The translations under genes and the position numbers were made by a program. A stretch of DNA of 11,291 nucleotides, from positions 1 through 11,291 of the forward strand of contig JACRCS010000715.1 in assembly GCA_016218905.1 (NCBI GenBank). Direction: 5' to 3'. Each line of letters starts with the position of its first letter. The stretch's first letter is position 1. This document shows, piece by piece, positions 1 to 6,400 of this stretch. This DNA is from Deltaproteobacteria bacterium (GTDB taxonomy: Bacteria > Desulfobacterota_C > Deferrisomatia > Deferrisomatales > JACRMM01). Below the pieces are notes generated by a model. It did no database searches. It saw only the letters and a list, made by a program, of their open reading frames with translations, and had not been told where the DNA came from.

Positions 1-1747
1 GATGTGCTACCAAGTCGCCATGTACATCGAGCGGGTCCCGAACCGCAACTCCCCGCCTGCCATTCTCCTGCGCGAGGCCTACCGCGAAGACGGTAAGGTC
101 AAGAAGCGCACCCTCCTCAACCTCTCCAAGTGGCCCGCCACGTTGGTCGAGGGCCTGCGCACCTTGTTGCGGGGTGGCGTCGCGGTCGAGCGCCTGGAGG
201 ACGCCTTCGACGTGGTACGCAGCACGCCTCACGGCCACGTGGCCGCGGTCCTCGGGACCCTTCGTCGCGTGGGCCTGGACCGAGTGATCGGCGGGGCCGG
301 CGAACGTCACCTGCCGCTGGTGCTTGCGATGATCGCGGCGCGCCTTCTCTTCCCCGAGTCTAAGCTCGCCACCGTCCGGGGGCTTCGGCAGGAGTCGCTC
401 GCAAGCAGCCTCGGCGAGGAGCTCGGCGTCGAAGAGGTCGACGAGGATGGTCTCTACGCCGCGATGGACTGGCTCCAGGACCGACAGGCCGACATCGAAG
501 CCAAGCTCGCCAAACGGCACTTCCACGATGGAGCGCTTGTCCTCTACGACGTGTCGAGCACCTACTTCGAAGGTCGCACCTGCCCGCTGGCGAAACTCGG
601 CCACAATCGAGACGGCAAGAAGGGGAAGCTCCAGATCGTCTTCGGGCTCTTGTGCACGAAGGAAGGCTGTCCGGTGGCGGTAGAAGTCTTTGCCGGCAAC
701 ACCGGGGATCCCACGACGCTGTCGGCGCAGATCGCAAAGGTGCGCGAGCGCTTCGGTTTGACGCGGGTGATCTGGGTGGCGGACCGAGGGCTTCTGACCG
801 AGGCGCGGCTTCGGGAGGAGCTTCGACCCGTGCAGGGCCTGGACTGGATCACGGCCTTACGGGCTCCCCAGATTCAGGAACTCGTCCAGGCGGGCTCGCT
901 TCAACTGACGCTTTTCGACGAGCGGGACCTCGGGGAGATCTCGGATCCGAAATATCCGGGCGAACGGCTGATCGTTTGCAGGAATCCCTTTCTCGCCGAG
1001 GAACGCGCCCGAAAGCGCGAAGACCTGCTCGCCGCCACCGAGAAGGAGTTGGACAAGATCGTTCAGGCCACCCAGAGGGCCCGACGACCTCTTCGGGGTA
1101 AGGACCAGATCGGGCTTCGGGTAGGCAAGGTGCTCGGACAGTATAAAGTCGGCAAGCACTTCGAGATCGAGATCCAAGAAGAGGGGTTTTCGTACCAACG
1201 AGACACGGAGGCGATCCGAGAGGAAGCCGCGCTGGATGGGATCTACGTCGTGCGGACAAGCGTGCGGGCGGAAGATCTAACGGCGGAGCAGGCCGTGCGC
1301 GCCTACAAGGGGCTGAGCGAGGTCGAGCGGGCATTCCGCAGTCTGAAGTCGGTCGACCTGCACGTCCGGCCCATCCACCATCGGTTGGAGAAGCGGGTAC
1401 GGGCTCACGTCTTGCTCTGCATGCTCGCCTATTACGTGGAGTGGCACATGCGCCAGGCGCTGGCGCCGATGCTCTTCGACGAGGACGACCCGCAAGACGC
1501 CGAGGTCAAGCGAACCTCGGTCGTCGCCCGTGCGCAACGCTCTGACGCCGCACAGGCGAAGGCCGCTGAGAAGCGCACGGCGGACGGACTGCCGGTCCAC
1601 AGCTTCCAGAGCTTGCTGGCCGACCTCAGTACGATTGCAAAGCAGCAGATCCGACCGCGGCTCGAGGGAGCTGCCTGCTTCCAGAAGGTCACTCTCCCGA
1701 CATCTGTCCAGAAGCGAGCCCTCGACCTCCTCTCGGTGCGCCTGTAG
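1..1747 (+). mobile_element. IS1634-family insertion sequence, left end outside window
   Basis: The element is recognised only from its transposase gene. Nineteen bases lie upstream of the chosen start codon, so the left terminal inverted repeat and target duplication cannot be seen. The right end must lie between the transposase stop (1747) and the end of nrdG (1967), but I could not place it without the left end to compare. The element lies downstream of, and convergent with, the nrd operon and does not interrupt any recognisable gene. Confidence 0.6.
20..1747 (+). CDS. IS1634-family DDE transposase
   Basis: A 575-residue transposase of the IS4-like superfamily, which cuts and joins the ends of its own element. 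The N-terminus (MYIERVPNRNSPPA, then a basic stretch with KKRTLLNLS) is typical of IS1634 transposases. The catalytic triad is visible: D177 in YDVSSTYFEG, D255 in WVADRG, and E436 in LSEVERAFRSLK. The last fits the E-x6-K arrangement with K443. The frame is intact over a normal family length, so the enzyme may be active. The start at 20 is chosen by family N-terminus. An in-frame ATG at 2 would add six residues, and the window edge hides any ribosome binding site for it. No good Shine-Dalgarno precedes 20, which is common in transposases. Confidence 0.9.
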   Translation: MYIERVPNRNSPPAILLREAYREDGKVKKRTLLNLSKWPATLVEGLRTLLRGGVAVERLEDAFDVVRSTPHGHVAAVLGTLRRVGLDRVIGGAGERHLPLVLAMIAARLLFPESKLATVRGLRQESLASSLGEELGVEEVDEDGLYAAMDWLQDRQADIEAKLAKRHFHDGALVLYDVSSTYFEGRTCPLAKLGHNRDGKKGKLQIVFGLLCTKEGCPVAVEVFAGNTGDPTTLSAQIAKVRERFGLTRVIWVADRGLLTEARLREELRPVQGLDWITALRAPQIQELVQAGSLQLTLFDERDLGEISDPKYPGERLIVCRNPFLAEERARKREDLLAATEKELDKIVQATQRARRPLRGKDQIGLRVGKVLGQYKVGKHFEIEIQEEGFSYQRDTEAIREEAALDGIYVVRTSVRAEDLTAEQAVRAYKGLSEVERAFRSLKSVDLHVRPIHHRLEKRVRAHVLLCMLAYYVEWHMRQALAPMLFDEDDPQDAEVKRTSVVARAQRSDAAQAKAAEKRTADGLPVHSFQSLLADLSTIAKQQIRPRLEGAACFQKVTLPTSVQKRALDLLSVRL

Positions 1748-1878
1748 GGGCTGTACCCAGTACCGAAGAGGTCTCTTCTAGCGAAATCCAGCCTCAACGG
1801 GCACTTACGCTCCTATGGCTCGGGAACTTCCGACTAGACTGCCGACGAACCTGGACGGCACTGAAGCAAACCAAAATC

Positions 1879-1895
1879 GGTGGGCAATGCCCACC
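1879..1895. repeat. REP-like palindrome in convergent intergenic region
   Basis: GGTGGGCAATGCCCACC is a perfect palindrome with 8-bp arms around a single central base. It lies between the transposase and nrdG, whose genes converge here. Short GTGGGCA..TGCCCAC palindromes followed by CTAC resemble REP-type intergenic repeats known from many bacteria. Only one copy is in the window, so repeat status is inferred. It could also be part of the right end of the insertion sequence or a bidirectional hairpin. Confidence 0.4.
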
Positions 1896-1927
1896 CTACA
1901 CGGCCGCTCTATCGTCTAGTATCAACT

Positions 1928-1950
1928 GCCCGTCCCTTCCTGGAACGGGC
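1928..1950. other. Hairpin 3' of nrdG
   Basis: GCCCGT (1928-1933) and ACGGGC (1945-1950) are perfect inverted repeats. The stem can extend to 8 bp with one mismatch around a 7-base loop. It begins 16 bases past the nrdG stop, a position suited to transcript termination or 3'-end protection of the nrd mRNA. No T-run follows on either strand, so it is not called an intrinsic terminator. Confidence 0.35.
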
Positions 1951-1966
1951 CCGGGGAATCGGACCT

Positions 1967-2671
1967 TCAAACCTGCCCCCTGGATGCCACCCTCCTCACC
2001 CACTCCCCAAACTCCTCCGCACTCAAGGGAGCCTTCTCCGCCAGAGCAGGATCCAAAACGTTCTCCACCCGCCCCCGCTGCAAAGTGAGCTTCGCCCGGG
2101 GCACGAGGCGGCGGGTCTGGTCGGCCAGGCGTACGCACTCTTCCAGCGACAACAACGCAGGATGGACAGTGGTTCGGAGGGCTACTTCGATCTTCGAGGC
2201 GTTCAGGAGCTGGAGGCTTTCGCGGACGGCTTCGGGGTCGGAGCCCTGGCCGGCGTTTCTTCGGTAGGGAACGGGTTCGAGGGGGGCTTTGACGTCGACG
2301 GCTACGGCGTCGAGGAGGTGGGCTTGGAGGAGCGTCTCGAGGACCTGGGGACGGGAGGCGTTGGTGTCGAGCTTCACGGCCAGGCCGCGGCTCTTCAGCT
2401 CTCCCAGGAGGTCCGGCAGGCCGGCCTGGATCGTGGGTTCCCCCCCGGTGACGCAGACGCCGTCGATCCATCCCTCGTAGTCACCGAGCTTCGCCAGGAT
2501 CCCATCGAGGGGCCAGGTCTCGAAGTTCTCGGGTTCGAGGACGAGTTTGTGGTTGTGGCAGTAGGGGCAGCGGAAGTTGCAGCCGGGCAGGAAGGCCACT
2601 GCGGCCACCCTGCCCGGCCAGTCGAGGAAGGAGGATTCGATGAAGCCCTTGATGGGGGGGAGGGTCGTCAT
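1967..2671 (-). CDS. nrdG: Anaerobic ribonucleotide reductase activating protein (radical SAM)
   Basis: A 234-residue radical-SAM enzyme that uses S-adenosylmethionine and a [4Fe-4S] cluster to place the glycyl radical on NrdD. The cluster ligands are C31, C35 and C38 in GCNFRCPYCHN (CxxxCxxC). GGEPT at 76-80 is the SAM-binding GGE motif. The opening IKGFIESSFLDWPGRVA and the length (longer than the roughly 155 residues of E. coli NrdG) match the longer NrdG2-type activators. It is the last gene of the nrdD-redoxin-nrdG operon, 31 bases after the redoxin stop. The sequence before the start is G-rich (GGAGG about 11 bases upstream, GGGGAG adjacent), so the ribosome site is not clean, but the start matches the family. 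A different glycyl-radical-enzyme activase is possible in principle, but the neighbouring nrdD makes NrdG the firm choice. Confidence 0.92.
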   Translation of the reverse strand: MTTLPPIKGFIESSFLDWPGRVAAVAFLPGCNFRCPYCHNHKLVLEPENFETWPLDGILAKLGDYEGWIDGVCVTGGEPTIQAGLPDLLGELKSRGLAVKLDTNASRPQVLETLLQAHLLDAVAVDVKAPLEPVPYRRNAGQGSDPEAVRESLQLLNASKIEVALRTTVHPALLSLEECVRLADQTRRLVPRAKLTLQRGRVENVLDPALAEKAPLSAEEFGEWVRRVASRGQV

Positions 2672-2702
2672 CTCCCCGCCCCCCTCCGGGCAACGTCCGT
2701 GA

Positions 2703-2948
2703 TCAGCAGGCCCTCTCCTCCAGGTACGTCTTGATCGGGATCGCGCCGGCGATGTGGGTCTGGTCGTCGACGACCAGGATGGGCAGGGCCTTCTCGGCCA
2801 CCTTCACGAGCCCGTGCCAGGCGAGGTGCGCCAGGGCGTCGGGGTTCTCGGGGCCGAGGACTTCGACCTTCACTCCGGCCTTGTCGAGGTCCACGTGCTT
2901 CTTCACGAAATCGCACTTCGAGCAGTTTTCCTTCGTGAACAGGGTCAT
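2703..2948 (-). CDS. Glutaredoxin-like redoxin, probable NrdD reductant
   Basis: An 81-residue thioredoxin-fold protein with an N-terminal CSKC dithiol motif at C9-C12 (TKENCSKCDFVKKHV) and a probable cis-proline at P56 (ALPILVV). The size and motif position fit NrdH/glutaredoxin-like proteins. The frame could open 30 bases earlier, but the ATG at 2948 is chosen because AGGAGG (2953-2958) lies four bases upstream and the fold starts there. It sits between nrdD and nrdG on the same strand. This supports a role in supplying electrons to the reductase, in place of or alongside formate. It is not a classical GSH-glutaredoxin (CPYC), so the upstream donor (thioredoxin reductase, ferredoxin-thioredoxin reductase or other) cannot be told from sequence. 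Confidence 0.8.
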   Translation of the reverse strand: MTLFTKENCSKCDFVKKHVDLDKAGVKVEVLGPENPDALAHLAWHGLVKVAEKALPILVVDDQTHIAGAIPIKTYLEERAC

Positions 2949-2969
2949 TTGGCCTCCTGTGAGGGACGT

Positions 2970-2988
2970 CGAACCCACGCAGGGTTCG
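2970..2988 (-). other. Perfect hairpin in nrdD-redoxin spacer
   Basis: CGAACCC and GGGTTCG (7 bp each) flank a 5-base loop. The hairpin ends 11 bases upstream of the AGGAGG of the redoxin gene, in the 207-base spacer after nrdD. It has no T-run, so an mRNA processing, stability or translation role is more likely than termination. A separate 10-bp palindrome, ACTTCGAAGT, lies at 3022-3031. I saw no convincing small gene in this spacer. Confidence 0.4.
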
Positions 2989-3155
2989 GATCGAAATGAG
3001 TTGTTCCCCTGTTAGCCCCGCACTTCGAAGTTCCGCGTGCAGCTTCGAGTAGGTGACGAAAGCTCCGAGCAGGTCGGTTTCAGCCGCCGCCGGACCCGGA
3101 GAAGAAGCCCCTCCGTGGGCGTCTGCCCTCCTCGTTCCGGCGTGGCCCTCCGGGA

Positions 3156-5294
3156 CTACGCCTCAGCCGCGGAGCTCGACTCGGGCCCTCTCGTGAAGAA
3201 CCCTCGGTTTCGCATCCTTTCGTGCAGCTCGCCGAGCTTGCCCTTGTTCCAGGAGGAGATCTTCGTGAAGTAGCCGGTGATCCTCGTGATCCCCTCCACG
3301 TCGGGGCTTCCGCAGTAGCTGCACGTCTCCGTGAGCCCGCGGGCGGTCTGGCCGCACGTGACGCAGGTGGTGAGCTCCGGACTGAAGGCGATCTGGTCGT
3401 TCTGTGTGTTCCGGAAGACCTTCTTCACGAAGTTCGCGAGGCTCTCGGCCGAGGGCCGCTCCTCGCCAAGCCAGACGTGGGTGATGGCGCCGGCCTCGAT
3501 GAGCGGATGGAAGAGGCCCTCCATGCGGACGCGGTCGATGGCGTTGGTGGGCGTCCCCACGTGGAGCTGGGTCGAGTTCGTGTAGTAGACCTCGCCCCGG
3601 GAGAGGTCGCCCCGTACCGCCCTTCCGGAGTGGGGGGAGTAGTACTTGAGGTCTAGCTTCGCGAAGCGGTAGGCGGTGGACTCCGCCGGCGTCTGTTCCA
3701 GCACGAAGTGCATGTTCTGCTTCTGCGAGAAGCGGTCGGCGAGGAGCTTCATGTGGGCGATCACCTTCAGGCCGAACTTGAAGGCCTCGGGGCTGTCGTG
3801 GAGCTCGCTCCCGGTGTGGACCTTCACCATCTCGTTCAACCCCACCATGCCCATGAGGTAGCTCACCCGGTGCATACGTAAGTAGGACTGGCCGTCCTGG
3901 TTCATCGTGAGGAGCGCCAGCGGTCCCCGCTCGCCCTGGGCCAGGAGCCTCTCGATGAACGCCTTCTTCTCCAGGTGAGCCCGGCAGGCGAGCTCCATCA
4001 GGTCGGTCAGATGCTGGAAGAGGCGGCTGTCGTCCCCGCCGGCCCGGTAGGCGAGGCGTGGCAGGTTGACGGTGACGTTCTGGAGCGCCGAGTAGCGCAT
4101 CTTCCAGGGCTGCTTGGCATCGTCCAGGTCCTGCTTCTCGAGCTTGAAGGAGAGGCGGCAGCACTCGGAGATCTTCGCGGTCTCGCCCCGGTCGAAGACG
4201 AAGTAGGTGTTCCCCTTCTCCGCCGAGACCTCGCAGATGTGCCGGAGGAACTCCTCATGGCCTTCGGTCTGGAAAAACTTCTCCGTGATGTGCACGAGCG
4301 GCTTCGGGAAGAAGAAGGGCCGGCCGGAGGCGTCGCCCTCCAGATAGACGTCGAAGAGGAGCCTGAGAAAGCGCTGGGCCTCCTTCTCGTACTCGCCGTA
4401 AGTCTTGCCGGTAAACTGGCCGCCGGGACCGATGGCGGGCACGTCGACGAAGTGCTTCGGCACCTCCCAGTAGAGGTTGATGTCGGTGAAGATCGCCTGT
4501 CCGCCGCGGGCGACGGCCTGTTGAGAGAACTCGAAGATGAGCATCTGCGCGAGCTGCTTCACCTCGCGGTCACCCATGCCTTCGAGGTAGGGAGCGAAGA
4601 AGAGGTTCACGGCGTCCCACCCGATGGCGCCGGCGAAGTTCGACTGGAGGGCGGCGGCGAACTTCACCATGTGGGCCAGGAGCACCTCCGGGTGCTTGGC
4701 GGGGCGCGCCATGGCGAGGCTGTTGGGCAGGTTGAGGCCGAACTTCTTTAGATACTCGAGGCTCTGGCCCGAGCAGTAGGGCCGGTCGATGAAGCCGAGG
4801 TCGTGGAGGTGGAGGTCGCCGCGCATGTGGGCGTCGGCCACGTCCTGGCTGAAGACGGAGAGGAGGGCGTACTCCTTCTTGATGTTCTCCGCGAGCGTGA
4901 GGTTCGTGGCCTCGGGGCCGTGGGGGACGTTGGCGTTCTCCCGATTGGCCTGCATCAGGAGCTGCTCCACGTCGTAGAGCGGCATGCCGAGCCGGGTGTG
5001 CATCCGGCGGGCGCTCTCCAGGCCCATCTCGATCAGCTTGGCGTCGACGAGCTCGCGGATGAGCGGGGCGGTGAGGACCTCGATCTTGGACCGCTGGATC
5101 ATTTCCTCCACCGCCAGGGCGACGGCTCCGGCCGTGTCCTCGTCCAGGTAGGTCTCCCGGACCAGGGCGTCCGTGATCCGCTGCCGGTCCCAGTTGAGGA
5201 TCTCCATCTCGGAGGTGCGGACGAACAGAGCCGTGTCCGTTGCGTCGTTGCGACCTCCCGCCGTGACCCTCCCGATCTCCCGGAGCTCACCCAT
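3156..5294 (-). CDS. nrdD: Anaerobic (class III) ribonucleoside-triphosphate reductase
   Basis: A 712-residue glycyl-radical enzyme that reduces ribonucleoside triphosphates to dNTPs without oxygen. Residues about 24-110 look like an ATP-cone regulatory domain. A ten-stranded barrel core follows, with C174 (RPYCSG) and the C378-C379 pair (ISECCRLSF) as candidate active-site thiols. A zinc ribbon follows with C644, C647, C658 and C661 (CVTCG, CSYCG). The radical glycine is G674 in RITGYFTKISSWNKGKLGEL. The length is normal and all expected motifs are present. The start is supported by AAAGGAGG (5300-5307) five bases before the ATG. It is the first gene of the operon with the redoxin and nrdG. 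Divergent upstream DNA carries two NrdR-box-like sites, so repression by NrdR when dATP is plentiful is likely (inference). Confidence 0.95.
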   Translation of the reverse strand: MGELREIGRVTAGGRNDATDTALFVRTSEMEILNWDRQRITDALVRETYLDEDTAGAVALAVEEMIQRSKIEVLTAPLIRELVDAKLIEMGLESARRMHTRLGMPLYDVEQLLMQANRENANVPHGPEATNLTLAENIKKEYALLSVFSQDVADAHMRGDLHLHDLGFIDRPYCSGQSLEYLKKFGLNLPNSLAMARPAKHPEVLLAHMVKFAAALQSNFAGAIGWDAVNLFFAPYLEGMGDREVKQLAQMLIFEFSQQAVARGGQAIFTDINLYWEVPKHFVDVPAIGPGGQFTGKTYGEYEKEAQRFLRLLFDVYLEGDASGRPFFFPKPLVHITEKFFQTEGHEEFLRHICEVSAEKGNTYFVFDRGETAKISECCRLSFKLEKQDLDDAKQPWKMRYSALQNVTVNLPRLAYRAGGDDSRLFQHLTDLMELACRAHLEKKAFIERLLAQGERGPLALLTMNQDGQSYLRMHRVSYLMGMVGLNEMVKVHTGSELHDSPEAFKFGLKVIAHMKLLADRFSQKQNMHFVLEQTPAESTAYRFAKLDLKYYSPHSGRAVRGDLSRGEVYYTNSTQLHVGTPTNAIDRVRMEGLFHPLIEAGAITHVWLGEERPSAESLANFVKKVFRNTQNDQIAFSPELTTCVTCGQTARGLTETCSYCGSPDVEGITRITGYFTKISSWNKGKLGELHERMRNRGFFTRGPESSSAAEA

Positions 5295-5335
5295 ACACGC
5301 CTCCTTTCGCCGAAAAGCAGAGACTCATCGACAGG

Positions 5336-5371
5336 TTATGAACAGCCTTACGAACAGCGTTACCAACACCA
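5336..5371. repeat. Three tandem 12-bp iterons upstream of nrdD
   Basis: The units TTATGAACAGCC, TTACGAACAGCG and TTACCAACACCA follow one another without gaps. The first two match at 10 of 12 positions and the third is more diverged. They lie 42-77 bases upstream of the nrdD start, and the third unit overlaps the nearer NrdR-box-like site. A 12-bp period places each unit on nearly the same face of the helix, as in an operator for a cooperatively binding protein. The first nine bases of each unit resemble weak DnaA boxes (TTATNCACA), which is a possible but unproven reading. Confidence 0.5.
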
Positions 5372-5381
5372 CATGTAGTAC
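5366..5381. promoter_or_regulatory. NrdR-box-like site 1 (proximal to nrdD)
   Basis: ACACCACATGTAGTAC matches the published NrdR consensus (acaCwAtATaTwGtgt) at 11 of 16 positions, including the core C, A, AT, T and G. It lies 72-87 bases upstream of the nrdD start. NrdR is a zinc/ATP-cone repressor of ribonucleotide reductase genes. The pairing with a second site 32 bp away strengthens the call. Confidence 0.55.
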
Positions 5382-5397
5382 ACTGGCGCGCATCTTA

Positions 5398-5413
5398 CTA
5401 CGACATATTGTGT
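5398..5413. promoter_or_regulatory. NrdR-box-like site 2 (distal to nrdD)
   Basis: On the minus strand this reads ACACAATATGTCGTAG, matching the NrdR consensus at 12 of 16 positions with a near-perfect half-site. The gap to the proximal site is 16 bp and the centre-to-centre distance is 32 bp, about three helical turns. That is the tandem arrangement usual for NrdR boxes. It lies between nrdD and the divergent sigma factor gene, so either or both promoters could be affected. Confidence 0.65.
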
Positions 5414-5418
5414 CCGCT

Positions 5419-5447
5419 AAGCGAAAAGTGAGCCCCTCCTTTCGCTT
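5419..5447. promoter_or_regulatory. 8-bp inverted repeat in divergent promoter region
   Basis: AAGCGAAA (5419-5426) and TTTCGCTT (5440-5447) are perfect inverted repeats around a 13-base spacer. The element starts six bases beyond the distal NrdR-like site, on the side of the sigma factor gene. It could be an operator or a 5'-leader hairpin of the sigma transcript. I did not find convincing -35/-10 elements for either gene in 5295-5537. Confidence 0.35.
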
Positions 5448-5537
5448 GCGCCGGCGAGGTCGCTCGGCTATCCTCATGCGTTCCTCACGGGCCGACCCCG
5501 TAACCTTTGCCCCGCGAAAGCCATCCAACGGAATAGG

Positions 5538-6146
5538 ATGATGGACGAGGACGCTACGCTCGTAGCCAGGGCGAAAGAGGGTGACTTCGCTGCGTTCGAG
5601 GAGCTGGTCACGCGAAGCGAGGGACGGGTCTACCAGCAGATTCTCCGGCTCGTCGGCAACGTGGAGGATGCTCGGGAGCTCCTTCAGGAGACGTACCTGA
5701 GCGCCTATCGCAACCTCCCCTCCTTCAAGGGGGACTCCGCCTTCTCCACCTGGGTCTACCGCATCGGCACGAACCACGCCCTCATGCGGCTTCGCAGGAA
5801 GCACCCGGAGGAGGTGGGGCTGGAGGAGATCCGGCTCCCGACCCACGAGGAGCTGAAGGCCCGGCGGATCTCCGATTGGGAGCTCGACCCCAAGGAGGCC
5901 GTCCTGCGCAAGGAGCTCCGAGAGGAGCTCGACAAGGCCATCCAGTCTCTCCCGGCGGGCTATCGCGCGGTGGTGGTGCTGCGGGATATCGACGAGCTCG
6001 ACACCGCGGAGACGGCGAAGGAGCTCGGGATCACGGAAGGAGCGGTCAAGACCCGGCTCCACCGGGCCCGGATCTTCCTGCGCGAAGCGCTGGCCCACTA
6101 TTTCGAGCCGCAAGAGCACGAGCGCTCCTCCGGAGGAGCACGATGA
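5538..6146 (+). CDS. ECF (sigma-70 family, RpoE-like) sigma factor
   Basis: A 202-residue extracytoplasmic-function sigma factor that would direct RNA polymerase to a stress regulon. Region 2 spans about residues 18-88 (FEELVTRSEGRVYQQILRLV, then DARELLQETYLSAYRNL and FSTWVYRIGTNHALMRLRRK). Region 4 spans about 124-186 and ends in a helix-turn-helix (ETAKELGITEGAVKTRLHRA). There is no region 1 or 3, as expected for the class. Two adjacent ATGs (5538 and 5541) are possible starts behind GGAATAGG. The stop overlaps the start of the anti-sigma gene by four bases (ATGA), implying coupled, stoichiometric translation. The sigma gene is transcribed away from nrdD. Regulon and promoter are not determinable here. 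Confidence 0.93.
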   Translation: MMDEDATLVARAKEGDFAAFEELVTRSEGRVYQQILRLVGNVEDARELLQETYLSAYRNLPSFKGDSAFSTWVYRIGTNHALMRLRRKHPEEVGLEEIRLPTHEELKARRISDWELDPKEAVLRKELREELDKAIQSLPAGYRAVVVLRDIDELDTAETAKELGITEGAVKTRLHRARIFLREALAHYFEPQEHERSSGGAR

Positions 6147-6400
6147 AGCTGAGCTGCCGGGAGATCTTCGAGAATCTTTCCGCGTACATCGACGCCGAAC
6201 TCGACCCGAGCCTCTGCGACGAGATCGAGAAGCACATGGAGGGCTGCAATCCCTGCGTCGCCTTCCTCAACACTCTCAAGAAGACCGTCGTGCTCTACAA
6301 GTACTCGGGGAAGGAGCAGGAGATCCCCCAGGAGGTCCACTTCGACCTCCACCGCTTCCTCCGCCGCGAGTGCGCCCAGGACGACCCGGAGAAACGCTGA
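6143..6400 (+). CDS. Zinc-binding anti-sigma factor (ZAS, RsrA-like)
   Basis: An 85-residue soluble protein expected to hold the upstream sigma factor inactive. It has the ZAS signature H31-x3-C35-x2-C38 (HMEGCNPC), plus C5, which lies 26 residues before H31, where a further zinc ligand sits in this family. A Cys in that place gives a Cys-His-Cys-Cys set like redox-sensing RsrA, rather than the His-His-Cys-Cys set of ChrR. No transmembrane segment or C-terminal sensor domain is present, so it should be cytoplasmic. Extra cysteines are C25 and C76. GGAGG (6132-6136) lies six bases before the ATG. With thioredoxin encoded downstream, release of sigma by oxidation of the zinc thiols is a reasonable inference. 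Confidence 0.85.
   Translation: MKLSCREIFENLSAYIDAELDPSLCDEIEKHMEGCNPCVAFLNTLKKTVVLYKYSGKEQEIPQEVHFDLHRFLRRECAQDDPEKR

Noticed and set aside
1902..1962. tRNA-like stretch with TCGTCTAG (as in the D-arm of some tRNA-Glu/Gly) and a stem-loop containing CTTCCTG
   Set aside because: The anticodon-like stem has a mismatch and position 37 would be T. No GGTTCGA-type T-arm or pairing acceptor stem can be found, so at most it is a decayed remnant.
1880..2734. 284-codon plus-strand frame opposite nrdG
   Set aside because: The minus-strand radical SAM protein with CxxxCxxC and GGEPT is unmistakable. The plus-strand frame is its shadow.
3163..4164. Long open frame on the minus strand inside nrdD (333 codons)
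   Set aside because: It is an out-of-frame shadow of the nrdD coding sequence. It is Arg/Pro/Gly-rich with no recognisable domain.
3975..4751. Long plus-strand open frame opposite nrdD (258 codons)
   Set aside because: This is a typical high-GC antisense shadow. The composition is Glu/Val/Leu-rich with no motif, and the nrdD frame on the other strand is fully conserved.
5340..5371. TTGGTA and CATAAC on the minus strand as a sigma-70 promoter for nrdD
   Set aside because: The spacing would be about 20 bases and both hexamers are poor matches, so the promoter cannot be assigned.
5502..5537. GTAACCTTT as an ECF-type -35 element for sigma autoregulation
   Set aside because: It lies too close to the start codon, and no matching -10 element is present at 16-18 bases, so it is not reported as a promoter.
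5325..6119. 264-codon minus-strand frame opposite the sigma factor gene
   Set aside because: It is antisense to a clear ECF sigma gene, shows no family features and runs through the divergent control region.
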